IMG/VR virus record: IMGVR_UViG_3300014720_004370
Location: 1 to 26,320 of that record
Source: a virus
Length of the DNA: 26,320 nt
Reading direction: 5' to 3' (one strand)
Shown: piece after piece, positions 8,951 to 16,300 of the stretch
How positions within the stretch are numbered: the first letter of the stretch is position 1
Layout of the letters: each line of letters begins with the position of its first letter
The notes under the pieces: model-generated
Database searches by the model: none
The model's input: the letters and a program-made list of their open reading frames with translations, nothing else
Told to the model about the DNA's origin: nothing
Translations under genes and position numbers: made by a program

Positions 8951-8985
8951 CTAATAAAACCTTTCTTTTATATATTTAGATTCGA
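8951..8985 (-). promoter_or_regulatory. Candidate promoter before the structural block
   Basis: The 35-nt gap before the 616-aa gene holds TATATAAA at 8974-8967 on the minus strand, 16 nt before the ATG, followed by AAAGG. It is one of the few true gaps in a train of overlapping genes and sits where the small accessory genes end and virion genes begin. It resembles T4-type late promoters (TATAAATA) in base content, but no -35 element or experimental start is visible. In AT-rich DNA such a box can arise by chance. Confidence 0.35.
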
Positions 8986-9300
8986 TTACTGGACGTAAAT
9001 GAACTCCAGATTGTCTCTCTCAAAATGTATAGAAAGATTTTTTCCTAAATTCCTGATGGATGCCTGAGTGGAATCAGTAAATATCATGCAAACGTACTCT
9101 TCTTTGCACTTTTTTGATGTGTAGGATGCTATTTTTTTATTTACCCACTCCACAAAGATCCATTCCCTTACGGGGTTCATTTCTTTATGGGTAAATCCGT
9201 TTGCTTCAAACCAACTATTCACATCGATAAGATAAGTAGGACCCGAATTGGGATTCAGGCTTTTCATCGATTCTATTGATTTGACAACATATACGGTCAT
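8986..9300 (-). CDS. Small phage protein of unknown function, 104 aa
   Basis: I do not recognise a family. The protein alternates short predicted strands and helices (TVYVVKSIESM, TYLIDVNSWF, EWIFVEWVNKKIASY, EYVCMIFTD, NLEFIYVQ), so it is probably a small alpha/beta fold. There is no signal peptide, membrane segment or nucleic-acid-binding motif. It lies 7 nt after the 60-aa basic gene and is the last gene before the gap that precedes the virion genes. Its even codon composition and its place in a gapless train argue that it is real. No role can be given. Confidence 0.7.
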   Translation of the reverse strand: MTVYVVKSIESMKSLNPNSGPTYLIDVNSWFEANGFTHKEMNPVREWIFVEWVNKKIASYTSKKCKEEYVCMIFTDSTQASIRNLGKNLSIHFERDNLEFIYVQ

Positions 9301-9307
9301 CCAGATA

Positions 9308-9490
9308 TTAATCGTTTTGTTTTTCGGAGTTTTGGTTCGCCTGACGTGTTAAATGCTGTAGATGCAACATTTCTCCATATTCTTTAGCCCTTCTGGTTCT
9401 TTCCAGTGTTTGATTCAGGGTTTCTTTTTTTCCAAGAAGTCCCATTTGTTTGGCCAGCTTTCTTCTTTCTCTTCTAGATTGAGATTGCAT
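9308..9490 (-). CDS. Very small basic phage protein, 60 aa
   Basis: A 60-residue, strongly basic and Gln-rich protein that opens with SRRERRKLAKQMGLLGKK. Short phage proteins with an R-R-x-x-R-R-x-x-A-K-x-x-G segment near the N-terminus are common in large phages and generally of unknown function; I make this comparison from memory. The whole chain is predicted helical, with no hydrophobic segment. It lies 5 nt after the Nudix gene and 7 nt before the 104-aa gene, in the same train, which supports it being translated. Nucleic-acid binding would fit the charge but is only a guess. Confidence 0.65.
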   Translation of the reverse strand: MQSQSRRERRKLAKQMGLLGKKETLNQTLERTRRAKEYGEMLHLQHLTRQANQNSEKQND

Positions 9491-9495
9491 ATAAA

Positions 9496-10026
9496 TTAAA
9501 AATTATTCTTGAAGTGTTTAATAAAAAGGGTAGACACTAAAGCATCGTCCAATGATAAAGCATCTGAAACGCTCAGCATTTCAAAATTTGTGTCTCTCTC
9601 GTTTTCTGAACCGTCAGTTGTTTTTTCTTCTTTTGCTAGTCCGGTCACATCAACAGAAAAACATGGATTAGGGGTTGAGATCATCTTTGATGTGTAGATG
9701 TTACCTAAAAACTTCCATCTTTTAACATCTTCTGCCGATATTCCAGATTCTTCTTTTAGTTCTCTTATAGCAGTTTGTAAAATATTGGCATCATGATCAT
9801 CTGGGGATCCAGTAATTAGGGTTTTTGTTATCCCTCCTGGTCTTGCTGAGCTAATTTCAGATATTATACCAATCATAGTTGGATTTGAATCTTCGTCCAT
9901 GATATATGGCATGATCACAACAGAAGGCTCTCTCTGCTCTAAATAAATAGATCCGTTGTTCTCAATTACATTGAGATATCCATTACTGTGAATCGTCTTC
10001 TTGGATTGATTGTCTATTGTCTGCAT
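9496..10026 (-). CDS. Nudix family hydrolase
   Basis: This 176-aa protein probably hydrolyses a nucleoside diphosphate linked to another group (X); the substrate cannot be read from sequence. The Nudix box lies at residues 73-96. Its second half, RELKEESGI (88-96), is perfect and includes the metal-binding glutamates. The first half is irregular: there is one extra residue between the leading Gly and the Arg, and the usual first Glu is replaced by Asp79 or Ala80. A beta strand before the box (SVVIMPYIMDEDSN) fits the fold. The start overlaps the end of the upstream gene by 44 nt; no later Met occurs before residue 39, so this start is kept. In phages such enzymes have been linked to nucleotide clean-up, RNA decapping or sugar-nucleotide turnover. 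With sugar-nucleotide genes upstream, the last is possible. Confidence 0.8.
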   Translation of the reverse strand: MQTIDNQSKKTIHSNGYLNVIENNGSIYLEQREPSVVIMPYIMDEDSNPTMIGIISEISSARPGGITKTLITGSPDDHDANILQTAIRELKEESGISAEDVKRWKFLGNIYTSKMISTPNPCFSVDVTGLAKEEKTTDGSENERDTNFEMLSVSDALSLDDALVSTLFIKHFKNNF

Positions 10027-10630
10027 TCTTCTTATATATCTCCCTAATATTTTTTCTTAGGGCCTCCTTAATTAGTTCCAAATCCATATCATCAACCACA
10101 AAATTTATTATTTCTTTTTCAGCATCTTCAAAAGAACTATTCAGAACATCATATAAACTTTTTGGAGGAAGATTAAGTTTCAATTTAAAATTCACATCAA
10201 CCCAGTTGGGCTTCTGCTTTTGTAACAGGGATCTAATAGGAGAATCTATTATATACTGAGAATTCCCGGATGTATCGTCTATCAATTGTATATTTCGGCT
10301 TCTTCTGGAAGTTTCCCTTTCTCCAGGCGGATTTAATTCTCTTTCCCTGATTTCCCTGGCTTCGCTTCCATCCAATCTGAGCATAAACTCATCAATAATG
10401 GAGTAGTTTATTCTGGACCCATCTGTGAAATAAACCCAGAATATTCCTGTGGTTTCATCGAATATAACATCTTGAAGATCAGTTATTGATCCTTTCTGCT
10501 CCCCTTTTAACCATTTAAAAGAAAATCCCTGGAGATCTTCTTTAGCCTTAATTAAATCTTGGTTTATCGCTTCAATTTGTTCTTCCATATTATTGCTTTT
10601 TTTTAGAAGATTTTTTATCCATTTTATCAT
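9983..10630 (-). CDS. Phage protein of unknown function, 215 aa
   Basis: I do not recognise a family. The first 14 residues (MIKWIKNLLKKSNN) are amphipathic and basic. A helical stretch of about 30 residues follows, then a beta-rich part (DVIFDETTGIFWVYFTDGSR), a charged middle with RE repeats, and a helical C-terminus (about 165-205). Two starts are possible. The ATG at 10630 overlaps the upstream gene by 41 nt. The ATG at 10588 begins one base after that gene's TAA stop and would give 201 aa. I keep the longer form because MIKWIKNLLKK is a typical real N-terminus, but this is not settled. Its 3' end overlaps the Nudix gene by 44 nt. Confidence 0.7.
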   Translation of the reverse strand: MIKWIKNLLKKSNNMEEQIEAINQDLIKAKEDLQGFSFKWLKGEQKGSITDLQDVIFDETTGIFWVYFTDGSRINYSIIDEFMLRLDGSEAREIRERELNPPGERETSRRSRNIQLIDDTSGNSQYIIDSPIRSLLQKQKPNWVDVNFKLKLNLPPKSLYDVLNSSFEDAEKEIINFVVDDMDLELIKEALRKNIREIYKKNADNRQSIQEDDSQ

Positions 10631-10877
10631 TATCTTCTATTATTTTAATTTCAGTGAATCCGTCATTGGAATGGTAGCTAAGGTGGTCCTCGAGATCCTT
10701 CTCAATAATCCAGTGCTCCTCTTTTTTCTCTTTACCCTTGCCCTTTGGTATTATTCTTTCCCATATAATTATGTTATCCATAATCGGGTCAGGATGTCTA
10801 TAAAATCTGTGATATGATTTCATAGATGTTCCTGGGGCTCTAACCTCTATAATTTGTCCATATTGCAACTTTTCCAT
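10590..10877 (-). CDS. Small phage protein with lysine-rich tail, 95 aa
   Basis: No family is recognised. Residues 1-65 look like a small beta-rich domain (LQYGQIIEVRAPGTSMKSYH, then NIIIWERIIP and EHWIIEKD). The C-terminus is a short run of Lys, Asp and Ser (DKKSSKKKQ), probably unstructured. It is the first gene below the glycan cluster, after a 37-nt gap from the GT2 gene that holds a possible promoter. The end overlaps the following 215-aa gene by 41 nt if that gene uses its upstream start. No function can be assigned. Confidence 0.7.
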   Translation of the reverse strand: MEKLQYGQIIEVRAPGTSMKSYHRFYRHPDPIMDNIIIWERIIPKGKGKEKKEEHWIIEKDLEDHLSYHSNDGFTEIKIIEDNDKMDKKSSKKKQ

Positions 10878-10914
10878 TTTACTCTATTTTATAGGGCAAA
10901 TATATGGGATTATT
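10878..10914 (-). promoter_or_regulatory. Possible promoter between glycan cluster and small genes
   Basis: This 37-nt gap is the first real gap on the minus strand after the glycan genes. Read on the minus strand it contains TATATTTG at 10904-10897, matching the Bacteroidota -7 consensus TAnnTTTG, and CTATAAAATAG closer to the ATG. No TTTG sits at the expected 19-21 bp further upstream, so a complete Bacteroidota promoter is not shown. The call rests on location plus a half-site. Confidence 0.25.
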
Positions 10915-11619
10915 TCAAATTCCATTTATCACTAAAAATTTTTCTTCTCCGTATGTTATTCTATCGAGCTCTTCTCTGTTTTCTATAACAACCTCAGTTG
11001 TTCTTCCAAGTGTATTACTATGATGCTCAACTATGGAATTAGTCACAAGAAAATGATTGATCCCCTTTTTATTTAAAGTCATTACATAATCATTGTCGCT
11101 ATACCAATGTGTGTATCTTTCATCCAAATCCCCTATAATATCGTAAATTTTTCTTTTCTGTACTATACACCAGCCGGATATAGTTTCACGAATAACAAGT
11201 CCCGCATAAATACCGGTATTGATCCCGATTCCAATTTTAGGCTGGGTCATAGGACAAATCGGGTAAAAAGACATAAAATCAGGATTGGAATCTCCAAATT
11301 CCATTATATTAGAGATCCAATTCTCCTTAAAGATCAGGTCGTTATTACAAAGAGCAACATATTCCGATTTTCCATGTTTTCTGCCAAAATTTAAAAATTT
11401 ATGGTAACTATATGGCATTGGAGATTTTAAAGTCTCTATATTTTCATACTGAGTAAACTCTCTCTTCCAATCTATGCCCTCCTGAGATTCAACCACTATT
11501 GCATTAATATTGACATCAGATTCGGATTTAAAAAGGGAATCCAAACAATTACGGGTCAGACTAAAACATTCATCGTTCTTTGCGTAACTGACTATGATAA
11601 CGTCTACATTTCTCATCAT
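10915..11619 (-). CDS. Family 2-like glycosyltransferase (GT-A fold)
   Basis: This 234-aa protein is a GT-A sugar transferase. It begins VDVIIVSYAKNDE (the first strand and P-loop-like turn of GT2), with NN-D at residues 92-94 in the place of the metal-binding DxD (VALCNNDLIF). The acceptor-side block near 165-180 reads THWYSDNDYVM, where the S-D-N-D acidic residues would include the catalytic base, followed by a late HHSNTLGR. Donor and acceptor are unknown. It starts with ATGATG overlapping the kdsA stop by 4 nt (ATGA), so translation is coupled to kdsA. That places it functionally with the KDO genes, and a KDO-linked glycan is a reasonable but unproven guess. It is the last gene of the glycan cluster. 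Confidence 0.8.
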   Translation of the reverse strand: MMRNVDVIIVSYAKNDECFSLTRNCLDSLFKSESDVNINAIVVESQEGIDWKREFTQYENIETLKSPMPYSYHKFLNFGRKHGKSEYVALCNNDLIFKENWISNIMEFGDSNPDFMSFYPICPMTQPKIGIGINTGIYAGLVIRETISGWCIVQKRKIYDIIGDLDERYTHWYSDNDYVMTLNKKGINHFLVTNSIVEHHSNTLGRTTEVVIENREELDRITYGEEKFLVINGI

Positions 11620-12422
11620 GATTGGTATGCGTCTCTGATTCTAGAGGATTGTTCAAGAAAAGGTCCAAGCCTATCCAACTGCAGAATTGATTCGCTGTCG
11701 GATGCGGACATAGATGGAACTGGATGGACTTCAACAAATATTCCGTCTGCACCTGTTGCCATAGCAAAATTCATCATAGTTGAGACTAGGTCAGGATCTC
11801 CTCCTGTTGTACCAGAGCTTCTGTTAGGTTTTTGAAGACTGTGGGTGCAGTCAATAATGACCTTAGTGCCAATTGATCTTTTTATTCTGGGTACCACAGT
11901 GGCGTCGACTATTAATTCATTATATCCAAACGTTGTTCCTCTTTCACAGATCATATCTCCAATACCTCCAAAAGCCCTATATTTTTCAATCACATGAGCA
12001 CACGATTCAGGCGAAAGGAATTGTCCTTTCTTGATATTTGTTGGTTTGCCAGATTGGGCACAAGCTTTAATCAATTCAGTCTGTCTGCATAAAAAAGCAG
12101 GGATTTGGAGATGTGTGACGTACGGATCTACTAATTCAACATCAGTGGTTTCATGCACATCGGTCATCACAGGAATCTGATATTTTTTACCTATTTCATG
12201 TAGAATGCGCAGTGCTTCTCTCTCGTCTATGCCGGTAAAGCTCTTAGAAGATGTTCGGTTAGCCTTCTTATAGCTTCCCTTAAAAATGAGATCGAATCCG
12301 AATTGATTGGATTTTTTAATCAGATATTCTGCAATGATTGAAGAGGTGAAATAATCCTCAATCACACATGGACCTGCTATTAAAATTTTAGCCTCTTGAG
12401 ACCTCGCCGAGATATCCTCCAT
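11616..12422 (-). CDS. kdsA: 3-deoxy-8-phosphooctulonate (KDO-8-P) synthase, metal-dependent class
   Basis: The enzyme condenses phosphoenolpyruvate with D-arabinose 5-phosphate to KDO-8-phosphate, the precursor of the inner-core lipopolysaccharide sugar KDO. The 268-aa chain is full length and holds the family blocks in order: IAGPCVIE (15-22), FKGSYKKANRTSS (47-59), MTDVHE (86-91), LQIPAFLCRQTEL (105-117), NIKKGQFL (129-136), ERGTTFGYNELIVD (160-173), DCTHSLQKPN (191-200) and VEVHPVP (230-236). Cys19, His194, Glu231 and Asp242 line up with the four metal ligands of the Aquifex enzyme (C11, H185, E222, D233), so this is the metal-dependent class rather than the E. coli type, which has Asn at the Cys position. 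It overlaps kdsD by 35 nt. Later pathway steps (phosphatase KdsC, CMP-KDO synthetase KdsB) are not in the window. Confidence 0.95.
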   Translation of the reverse strand: MEDISARSQEAKILIAGPCVIEDYFTSSIIAEYLIKKSNQFGFDLIFKGSYKKANRTSSKSFTGIDEREALRILHEIGKKYQIPVMTDVHETTDVELVDPYVTHLQIPAFLCRQTELIKACAQSGKPTNIKKGQFLSPESCAHVIEKYRAFGGIGDMICERGTTFGYNELIVDATVVPRIKRSIGTKVIIDCTHSLQKPNRSSGTTGGDPDLVSTMMNFAMATGADGIFVEVHPVPSMSASDSESILQLDRLGPFLEQSSRIRDAYQS

Positions 12423-12972
12423 GGTGAAATTTGCTATATTGTTCTTTAGTGAATTTTCTTTTTTCTATGAGTCCTGCAACTATCATATCACAGATCACTG
12501 ACATACACGTGGTTGATGTTGTTGGGGTTAATCCTAAAGGACACACTTCCTCAACTGGCCCAAACTGAACGACTTCGGCGCACTTAATTTCAAAATGATA
12601 ACTCCTATTTCCAACTATGGCAACAATCAGATTTTTATATTCAAGGTTTTGCTGGATTAGCTCCACCAGCTGAATTATTTCGGTGGTTTTTCCTGAGTTT
12701 GAAAATACAAACACTATATCACCTGGCTGAATAATTCCAAGATCCCCATGCTGTGCTTCTGAAGGGTGCATGAAGGATGCAGATATTCCGGTTGAACATA
12801 AAGTTGTTGCAAAAGCATGTGCGACCTGTCCAGCCTTTCCCATACCAGAAGTTATTATTCTAGTTCTCTGGGTCATTCTTAAATCCAGCCAGTGCACTAG
12901 TTCGTCTATTCTTCTGACTGGTATCTTACTTATTGCATCAATTTCTTTCTGAATTATCTCGTGGTAGTTCAT
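12388..12972 (-). CDS. kdsD: D-arabinose-5-phosphate isomerase, SIS domain only
   Basis: This SIS-fold isomerase converts D-ribulose 5-phosphate to D-arabinose 5-phosphate, the substrate of KdsA next door. The 194 residues cover only the SIS domain; the two CBS domains of the E. coli enzyme are absent, as in other short forms. Visible blocks are SGMGKAGQVAHAFA (42-55), HPSEAQHGDLG (69-79), SNSGKTTEII (91-100), EEVCPLGLTPTTSTT (141-155) and FHHGGYLG (182-189). Lys46, His75, Glu98, Glu141/142 and His183/184 correspond to the active-site residues of E. coli KdsD. The CPLGLTPTTSTT block separates it from GmhA, the sedoheptulose-7-phosphate isomerase. It overlaps kdsA by 35 nt and gmd by 4 nt. The pairing of isomerase and synthase strengthens both calls. 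Confidence 0.9.
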   Translation of the reverse strand: MNYHEIIQKEIDAISKIPVRRIDELVHWLDLRMTQRTRIITSGMGKAGQVAHAFATTLCSTGISASFMHPSEAQHGDLGIIQPGDIVFVFSNSGKTTEIIQLVELIQQNLEYKNLIVAIVGNRSYHFEIKCAEVVQFGPVEEVCPLGLTPTTSTTCMSVICDMIVAGLIEKRKFTKEQYSKFHHGGYLGEVSRG

Positions 12973-13979
12973 GCTTTTCTTTTATTAATTTGAAAATCAA
13001 TCATCTCCTTTAGAATATCATATATCGTCATTTTAGATTCCCAGCCTAGATCATTCAGGGCTTTTGTGGAATCGCCGATTAAAAGGTCGACTTCCGCGGG
13101 CCTAAAATATTTTGGATCTATTGATATTATTGTTTTTCCCTGGTATAAGCATATTTCTGTAGCACCTTCTCCCTCCCATTCGATGTCCATACCTAATAAG
13201 AAAGCAGTTTTGTTCACTATTTCCCTAACAGTGTGGGTTTTTCCAGTGGATAGAACATAATCTTCAGGGGTTTCCCTCTGTAGCATTCTCCACATACCTT
13301 CGACATATTCTCTGGCGTGTCCAATATCCCTCTGCGCATCAAGATTGCCCAGCTGGAATGAATCCAATAGTCCAAGAGAAACATCGACCATGGAATCAAC
13401 TATTTTCTTCTCCATGAAGTTTTCACCTCTTCTGGGTGAAGTGTGATTAAACAGAATTCCATTACAAGCAAAAAGACCGTAGGATTCTTTATAATTCTTG
13501 ATAATCCAATATCCATAGAGTTTTGCAACTCCGTAAGGGGATCTGGGATAGAATGGGGTCTTCTCCGTCTGGGGAACCTCCTGAACCATCCCGAAAAGTT
13601 CAGATGTTGAAGCCTGATACAATTTAGTTTTTGGGGAATGAGTTTTAATAGCCTCTAGAATATTTAGTGTTCCTATTGCATCAACCTGTCCAGTATAATA
13701 TGGAATCTCAAAAGAGATCTTCACATGACTCTGTGCAGCTAAATTATATAATTCATCAGGTTGTAAATTGGAGACAAGATTGGATATGCTTACAGGATCC
13801 GTAATATCTGCATAGTGCCAATAAAAATTGGGATGTTCTCTAAGATGATCTATTCTCCATGTATTAAATGATGACGATCTACGAATTGTACCATGAACCT
13901 CGTAGCCTTTTTTAAGGAGAAGTTCCGCTAAATAACTACCATCCTGACCGTTAATTCCCGTGACTAAAGCTACTTTCAT
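12969..13979 (-). CDS. gmd: GDP-mannose 4,6-dehydratase
   Basis: The enzyme converts GDP-D-mannose to GDP-4-keto-6-deoxymannose with bound NADP, the first step to GDP-L-fucose. I start it at the ATG at 13979 (MKVALVTGINGQDG), which gives 336 aa, the usual length. The frame is open 30 codons further, but that extension lies inside fcl and has no counterpart in the family. The Rossmann motif G8-x-x-G11-x-x-G14 is intact, the catalytic STSE lies at 124-127 and Y149-x-x-x-K153 (YGVAK) follows. RRSSSFNT (33-40) and NHTSPRRGENF (178-188) are further family blocks. It overlaps the end of fcl by 29 nt and kdsD by 4 nt. The product feeds Fcl, encoded directly upstream. Confidence 0.95.
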   Translation of the reverse strand: MKVALVTGINGQDGSYLAELLLKKGYEVHGTIRRSSSFNTWRIDHLREHPNFYWHYADITDPVSISNLVSNLQPDELYNLAAQSHVKISFEIPYYTGQVDAIGTLNILEAIKTHSPKTKLYQASTSELFGMVQEVPQTEKTPFYPRSPYGVAKLYGYWIIKNYKESYGLFACNGILFNHTSPRRGENFMEKKIVDSMVDVSLGLLDSFQLGNLDAQRDIGHAREYVEGMWRMLQRETPEDYVLSTGKTHTVREIVNKTAFLLGMDIEWEGEGATEICLYQGKTIISIDPKYFRPAEVDLLIGDSTKALNDLGWESKMTIYDILKEMIDFQINKRKA

Positions 13980-14892
13980 ACATTTTTTTATAGAATTCAT
14001 ATGTGCTTTTAATTCCGTTTTCCAAAGAAATTTTTGGAAACCATCCGGTGGAAAATATTCTACTAACATCCATAACCTTTCTCATTGTTCCGTCGGGATA
14101 TGCAGGGTTAAATCTAATGCTGCCTTCATATCCGATTATTTCCTGGATTTTATATGCTAACTCTCTAATCGAAATGTCCTCGCCAGGACCAACATTGATT
14201 ATTTCAGATCCTGAGTAATTTTCGGAGAGAAATATTAGGGCATCCGCTAAATCATCAACATGTAGAAATTCTCTCATTGGCGTTCCTGTGCCCCAAATTT
14301 CAACTTCAGGTGATCCTGAGATTTTTGCCTCATGAAATTTTCGGATTAAAGCGGGGAAAACATGACTAGTATTAAGATCGAAATTATCTCCAGGTCCATA
14401 TAAATTAGATGGCATTACTGAGATAAAGTCGCATCCATATTGTTGATTGTATGATTGACACATTTTTATTCCAGCAATCTTGGCAATTGCGTAAGCATCA
14501 TTTGTGGTTTCTAATGGTCCAGTTAAAAGGTATTCCTCCTTGATAGGTTGGGGACATTCGCGAGGATAAATGCAAGACGATCCAAGAAATACCAATTTTT
14601 TGATTTCGTATCTATGACAGGCTTCTATGACATTAGTCTGTATACGAAGATTCTGTGTGATGTAGTCAGCCTTATAGTCATTGTTAGCCTTAATTCCACC
14701 AACTTTTGCTGCACAAAGAAATACCAGATCTGGCCTAAAATTTCTGAAATATTCGAAGACCCTTTCCCTCTTGGTTAGATCCAAATCATTTCTAACCGGA
14801 TGGAGAATCTCATGATTGGACCTTGTATTTTTATATTTTGCGAGTAGATTTGATCCAACTAAACCCCTAGATCCTAAAATTAATGTCCTCAT
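13951..14892 (-). CDS. fcl: GDP-L-fucose synthase
   Basis: The enzyme epimerises and reduces GDP-4-keto-6-deoxymannose to GDP-L-fucose with NADPH. Its 313 residues show the short-chain dehydrogenase layout: G7SRG10LVG13 near the N-terminus, KVGGI at 63-67, the catalytic Ser106 and Cys107 in GSSCIYPRECPQP, and Y134-A-I-A-K138. NLYGPGDNFD and MREFLHVDDLADA are also typical of the family. It lies immediately upstream of gmd with a 29-nt overlap and downstream of an FkbM-like gene with a 26-nt overlap. A GT10 fucosyltransferase, the expected user of its product, is encoded about 4 kb upstream in the same train. Nothing suggests inactivation. Confidence 0.95.
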   Translation of the reverse strand: MRTLILGSRGLVGSNLLAKYKNTRSNHEILHPVRNDLDLTKRERVFEYFRNFRPDLVFLCAAKVGGIKANNDYKADYITQNLRIQTNVIEACHRYEIKKLVFLGSSCIYPRECPQPIKEEYLLTGPLETTNDAYAIAKIAGIKMCQSYNQQYGCDFISVMPSNLYGPGDNFDLNTSHVFPALIRKFHEAKISGSPEVEIWGTGTPMREFLHVDDLADALIFLSENYSGSEIINVGPGEDISIRELAYKIQEIIGYEGSIRFNPAYPDGTMRKVMDVSRIFSTGWFPKISLENGIKSTYEFYKKMYESSFSHGN

Positions 14893-15667
14893 ACATCTTA
14901 ATTAAAATTTCATCCGGGATTATTATACTCTCGTCTTTTTTTCCAATATCAATTGTCATTTTGGGTAGATCTGGACTGCTGGCAACTATAATCCCGTCAC
15001 AACAATACGTGTTATCTAGATCCACTTCGGATATGATGTGATAATTATTATTCAGCAATCTATCTATACAAGAATAATGTATTTGATTGGAATGCGTTGA
15101 TATAAAAAAATAGTCTATAATACATTTTTTCATTGAATCCATGGATCCATCTAACATCTCTACTTCATTTCCTTGTATATCCGAATGTAGTATATCAACT
15201 CTTTCTATTTTTTGTTCATTTAAAAATTTATCTATAATTATCCCATCTTTGCCAACATGTGAATTAACGAAATTTCCTTTAAAATGATTAAGATCAAAGT
15301 TTCTTATACCACTTTCTATTTCTTCTTTGCCAGGTTCTATCATTATAGATTTTCCCTTGTTAAATTTTTTCAAAAAAAGCATTGAATAAAAAGCCCAATA
15401 AGATCCCAGTTCTATCATTATAGGATTTTCTTTCTTAATATTTTCTAGTATAACGGAAAAAAGATACTCCTCCTGCGGCTCATGAACCCCCCTGTTTAAT
15501 AAAAATATCTCAGAGAATTCATCATAGTAACAATTCTTGTATACCTTTAATCCATTATACATATGGACTATATCTTTCTCGCAGAATCCGGATATTTTAT
15601 CCCTTACAATCTTTTTATTTATAGGGTCCGAAATAATCTCCTTAAATCTGTTAAAATAAGCATTCAT
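14867..15667 (-). CDS. FkbM-like SAM-dependent methyltransferase (divergent)
   Basis: This 266-aa protein probably O-methylates a sugar hydroxyl with S-adenosylmethionine. The SAM site is IMIELGSYWAFYSM (about 83-96), where the usual D-x-G-A-N-x-G of FkbM enzymes is replaced by E-L-G-S-Y-W. The later block VDILHSDIQGNEVEMLDG (near 157-174) is a clear FkbM hallmark, and FFISTHS follows. The N-terminal 60 residues and the C-terminal 40 are not recognised. Its end overlaps fcl by 26 nt; it lies 1 nt from the next methyltransferase gene. Substrate is unknown, and the neighbours suggest a fucosylated glycan. A lack of methylation activity cannot be excluded because of the altered motif. Confidence 0.75.
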   Translation of the reverse strand: MNAYFNRFKEIISDPINKKIVRDKISGFCEKDIVHMYNGLKVYKNCYYDEFSEIFLLNRGVHEPQEEYLFSVILENIKKENPIMIELGSYWAFYSMLFLKKFNKGKSIMIEPGKEEIESGIRNFDLNHFKGNFVNSHVGKDGIIIDKFLNEQKIERVDILHSDIQGNEVEMLDGSMDSMKKCIIDYFFISTHSNQIHYSCIDRLLNNNYHIISEVDLDNTYCCDGIIVASSPDLPKMTIDIGKKDESIIIPDEILIKMYEDINFRI

Positions 15668-16294
15668 CTAATATGAAGGATATTTGGCATAAATTAAATT
15701 TATAGAATTCTTATGAATAAGTTCTAGAGAATAATTTTTGCAATAATCACTAAAAAATATTTCTCTTTCGGGCTCAGAATTCCATTCAATACAAACGATC
15801 CACGTTTTTTCTAAATTTATATGGGGAAGTATAATTTCGTCCATTCCTTCTGCATCCATGCTGATGAAATCAAAATTAATATCGGTAAATGGGTACTTTT
15901 TAACAGCGACATCTATTACTTCCCATTTTTCGTCTCCCCATCTTTTTGTTTCTTTTTCTAATATTGTAGATAAAAGTCCAGTGTCGTTGGATGATAGGTG
16001 GCTCCCGTTGCAATACATTTTAGAAATTCCATCTATATCTCCTATTGCAAAATTAAAAAGCATGTGGTTCTCTGGATAGAGTAGGCTAAGTTTTTTATAA
16101 CATGCTGGGTTCGGTTCAATGAAATATCCGGTTATATCCGGATATTTAACAATCAATGCCCGGGAATTAGATATCGTTTCGCCGTCATTTGCTCCTATAT
16201 CTAATATTTTATTAGAAAGAAATTGTGGATATTTATTTTTTAGCTCCTCATAAAATTTAAGGATAATCTCATCTTCGTCTAATTGGCTGTACAT
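15668..16294 (-). CDS. FkbM family methyltransferase
   Basis: A 208-aa SAM-dependent methyltransferase with the standard motif I, ILDIGANDGETISNS (about 30-44), and the post-motif acidic residue in GYFIEPNPACYKKL that binds the SAM ribose. The FkbM block FDFISMDAEGMDEIIL lies near 140-155. Family members methylate hydroxyls of sugars or polyketides. The chain is a bare catalytic domain with no extensions. Together with the two flanking methyltransferases it forms a three-gene run between the GT17 gene and fcl. It shares little obvious sequence with the 266-aa FkbM-like neighbour beyond the hallmark block, so the two may act on different positions. Confidence 0.85.
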   Translation of the reverse strand: MYSQLDEDEIILKFYEELKNKYPQFLSNKILDIGANDGETISNSRALIVKYPDITGYFIEPNPACYKKLSLLYPENHMLFNFAIGDIDGISKMYCNGSHLSSNDTGLLSTILEKETKRWGDEKWEVIDVAVKKYPFTDINFDFISMDAEGMDEIILPHINLEKTWIVCIEWNSEPEREIFFSDYCKNYSLELIHKNSINLIYAKYPSY

Positions 16295-16300
16295 AATTTA

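Noticed and set aside
11107-11394. A 95-aa plus-strand frame opposite the GT2 gene
   Set aside because: Antisense to a gene with recognisable catalytic motifs and without a protein-like pattern of its own.
12388-12972. GmhA (sedoheptulose-7-phosphate isomerase) as identity of the SIS protein
   Set aside because: The block CPLGLTPTTSTT and the HPSEAQHGDLG block are those of arabinose-5-phosphate isomerases, and kdsA is adjacent.
13980-14069. A 30-codon N-terminal extension of gmd
   Set aside because: It lies inside fcl, has no counterpart in the family, and MKVALVTGINGQDG is the normal beginning of GDP-mannose dehydratases.
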